A DNA stretch of 7,019 nt from an uncultured Ruminococcus sp. (GTDB lineage: Bacteria > Bacillota > Clostridia > Oscillospirales > Ruminococcaceae): positions 1 to 7,019 of the forward strand of contig CAMVIL010000061.1 in the NCBI GenBank assembly GCA_947167535.1, written 5' to 3'. Of the stretch, positions 5,403-7,019 are shown piece after piece (positions within the stretch are counted from its first letter, which is position 1; the number at the start of each line of letters is the position of its first letter). The notes below the pieces were generated by a model that worked only from the letters and a program-made list of their open reading frames with translations, did no database searches and had not been told where the DNA came from. The position numbers and the translations under genes were made by a program.

Positions 5403-7019
5403 ATGAAAAACTATACGAGAGTTTTTGCGGGACTTGTTGCCCTGCTAATGACTGCAAGCTCGACGGGAATGTTCGCTTACGCTTCCGAGGGTGGCGTAAA
5501 GAGCATCGGCACTCTGGTGGCGGAGCAGGACAAGGAGGACGGCGAAAAGTCTGACTCTAAGGAAGAGAAGACCGCTCAGGTCAAGAGCGTCAACGGCTTC
5601 AAGAAGGACGAGACTGTCTACGTCATCACAGACGCGAACGGCAAGCCTACCAAGAAGGTAGTCACCGCACATCTTCTCAATCCCGACGGCAAGGACACCA
5701 TTCCCGACGTATCCGACCTTACCGACATCGAGAACACCAAGAACGACGACAGCTACTCCGGTTCCGGCTCGGGCATGAACTGGAACGCGGGGGGCAAGGA
5801 CATCTACTACAAGGGTTACAGCGACGCGGCTCTGCCTGTGGATATCAGCGTCAGCTACAAGCTGGACGGCAGGAGCGTTTCTCCCTCGGAGCTTGCGGGC
5901 AAGAGCGGCAAGGTGACGGTGAGATACGACTACACCAACAATTCCAAGAAGACTGTAAAGATAGACGGCAAGGACGTTACCATGTACACGCCTTTCCTGA
6001 TGGCGACGGGAATACTCCTTGACGGCGAGAAGTTCAGGAACATCGAGGTCACCAACGGAAAGGTGGTAAGCGAGGGCGAGCGTGAGATTGTCATCGGCTA
6101 CGCTATGCCGGGGCTGAAAGAGAGCCTCGGACTCGAGGACAACAGCGACATCGAGATACCCGACTACTTCGAGTTCACCGCCGACGTGGAGGACTTCGAG
6201 ATGAGGACTTCCCTGACTGCGGCGACTACCGACGTTTTCGCAGATCTTGAACTGGGTGACGTTGACAGCATCGACGACCTCAAGGACGAGCTCGACAAGC
6301 TGAGCGACGCGGCTGACCAGCTGGCGGACGGCACCAAGGAGCTCTACAAGGGTTTGAAGACTTTGAAGACCAAGTCGGCTGACTTCAAGGACGGCGTGGA
6401 TAAGATCTACGACGGCGACAAGAAGTTAAACGACGGCATACAGAAGCTTGCGAAGTCCGCTCCCGAGCTGGGAGAAGGAGTGAACACTCTCGACGAGGCG
6501 GCAGGCAAGCTTTCGGCGGGTATCAGCTCCGCAAAGGCGGGCGCCGACAAGCTCTCCGAGGGCGCTAAGACTCTGGAGAAGGGCGCTTCCGACCTGAGCG
6601 ACGGCGCAGGCAAGCTCTCCGAGGGTGCCGACAAGCTCAAGGACGGCGCAAAGGAGTATAAGAAGGGCGTCAAGACTCTGGCGGACGGTGCCAAGAGCGC
6701 AAGCGACGGTGCTGCGGCTCTGGCTTCGGGAACTGCTATGCTCAAAGCGGGCGTCAAGACGGTGGCGGATTCCACCGCGACCCTCACCGACGGCATAACC
6801 TCCGCAAAGGACGGCGCTGATAAGCTGGCGGCGGGCCTTGAGCTTGCCACCGAAGGCGCAGGCAAGCTGAAAAAGGGCTCCTCCGACCTTTCAAAGGGTC
6901 TGGACAGCGCGGACGCGGGCGCCAAGTCGGTAAAGGACGGCGCAAAGAACCTCGCCGACAGCTCGGCACAGCTGGCGACGGGCGCTGACAATCTGAACAC
7001 AGGTGCGGCAAGCGTTTCC
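5403..7019 (+). CDS. Secreted heptad-repeat (xxxLxxG, YhgE-like) protein, 3' truncated
   Basis: The frame is open from the ATG at 5403 to the window end (539 codons, no stop). AAAGGG (5388-5393) lies 9 bases before the ATG. Residues 1-27 form a signal peptide: a short basic start, the core VFAGLVALLMTASS, and a likely cleavage after AYA before SEGG. A charged linker follows (about 36-60). Residues about 65-280 form a domain with VYVITDANGK, an LNPDGKDTIPD segment, NDIYYKGYSD-like KDIYYKGYSD, a strand-rich KSGKVTVRYDYTNNS part and AMPGLKESLGL; I have seen this domain ahead of heptads in other clostridial proteins. Residues 291-535 are 35 uninterrupted heptads. No cysteine codon is present. Family members (YhgE/Pip-like and TIGR03057-type heptad proteins) usually end in membrane helices; that end lies outside the window. 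Placed directly after the MMPL gene, it is probably an outside partner of the exporter. The partnership is inference; secretion and the repeats are seen. Confidence 0.88.
   Translation, partial: MKNYTRVFAGLVALLMTASSTGMFAYASEGGVKSIGTLVAEQDKEDGEKSDSKEEKTAQVKSVNGFKKDETVYVITDANGKPTKKVVTAHLLNPDGKDTIPDVSDLTDIENTKNDDSYSGSGSGMNWNAGGKDIYYKGYSDAALPVDISVSYKLDGRSVSPSELAGKSGKVTVRYDYTNNSKKTVKIDGKDVTMYTPFLMATGILLDGEKFRNIEVTNGKVVSEGEREIVIGYAMPGLKESLGLEDNSDIEIPDYFEFTADVEDFEMRTSLTAATTDVFADLELGDVDSIDDLKDELDKLSDAADQLADGTKELYKGLKTLKTKSADFKDGVDKIYDGDKKLNDGIQKLAKSAPELGEGVNTLDEAAGKLSAGISSAKAGADKLSEGAKTLEKGASDLSDGAGKLSEGADKLKDGAKEYKKGVKTLADGAKSASDGAAALASGTAMLKAGVKTVADSTATLTDGITSAKDGADKLAAGLELATEGAGKLKKGSSDLSKGLDSADAGAKSVKDGAKNLADSSAQLATGADNLNTGAASVS
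6273..7007 (+). repeat. 35 tandem 21-bp units coding xxLxxGA heptads
   Basis: From residue 291 every seventh position aligns with no insertion or deletion through residue 535 and beyond. By hand count 25 of 35 units have Leu at position 3 (others Ile, Val, Phe, Tyr or Ala) and 28 have Gly at position 6. Typical units are DKLSEGA, GKLSEGA, SDLSDGA and DKLKDGA. The DNA copies differ mostly at third codon positions and in the variable residues, so this is an old repeat under protein-level selection, not a recent DNA expansion. The likely structure is a long helical rod or stalk outside the membrane. Confidence 0.9.

Noticed and set aside
6407..7000. Open frame on the - strand (197 codons) with a repeated Ala-Pro-Ser pattern
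   Set aside because: Its periodicity is the mirror of the 21-bp heptad units on the + strand. A regular repeat without stops in one frame tends to open other frames.
6273..7007. 21-bp periodicity considered as a CRISPR array or minisatellite
   Set aside because: There are no constant repeats separated by unique spacers. The units are in frame with a coding sequence and vary mostly at third positions, so they are protein heptads.

Overview
The window looks like chromosome of a Gram-positive member of the class Clostridia, most likely a Ruminococcus-type gut or rumen anaerobe (Oscillospiraceae). This rests on the protein families (a clostridial-type 384-residue SerA with an ACT domain, a DUF6440 protein, an MMPL exporter followed by a secreted heptad-repeat protein), on the AGGAG-like ribosome binding sites and on consensus sigma-A promoters. 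The assignment comes from recognition, not from a search. I see no rRNA, tRNA, CRISPR array, insertion sequence or phage gene.

Region 1 (1-2138, + strand) is a serine biosynthesis cluster. It holds the 3' end of serC (phosphoserine aminotransferase), a 67-residue DUF6440 protein, serA (3-phosphoglycerate dehydrogenase) and a 102-residue three-helix membrane protein whose start lies one base after the serA stop. A strong intrinsic terminator at 2108-2138 closes it. SerA and SerC catalyse consecutive steps from 3-phosphoglycerate to phosphoserine; no serB is visible.

Region 2 (2139-2419) is non-coding and dense in hairpins. It has two adjacent perfect hairpins (2205-2241, possibly a dispersed repeat), a terminator for the leftward gene (2300-2334), and a second rightward terminator-like hairpin whose T-run lies inside the last codons of that leftward gene (2394-2429). 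The two transcription units converge here.

Region 3 (2420-7019) is a regulated export module. A leftward TetR/AcrR-family repressor gene is divergent from a rightward pair: an MMPL/RND-type exporter (698 residues, two DY proton-relay motifs) and a secreted protein with at least 35 in-register heptads of the xxLxxG type, cut off by the window end. The 174-bp divergent spacer carries two near-perfect promoters and three exact copies of TGAC-N5-GTCA, one overlapping the -35 element of the exporter promoter. The simplest reading is that the TetR protein represses the exporter and heptad-protein operon until it binds a hydrophobic or toxic ligand. The heptad protein may be an extracytoplasmic stalk or partner for the exporter, supplied as a separate polypeptide. 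This module is the most interesting part of the window.
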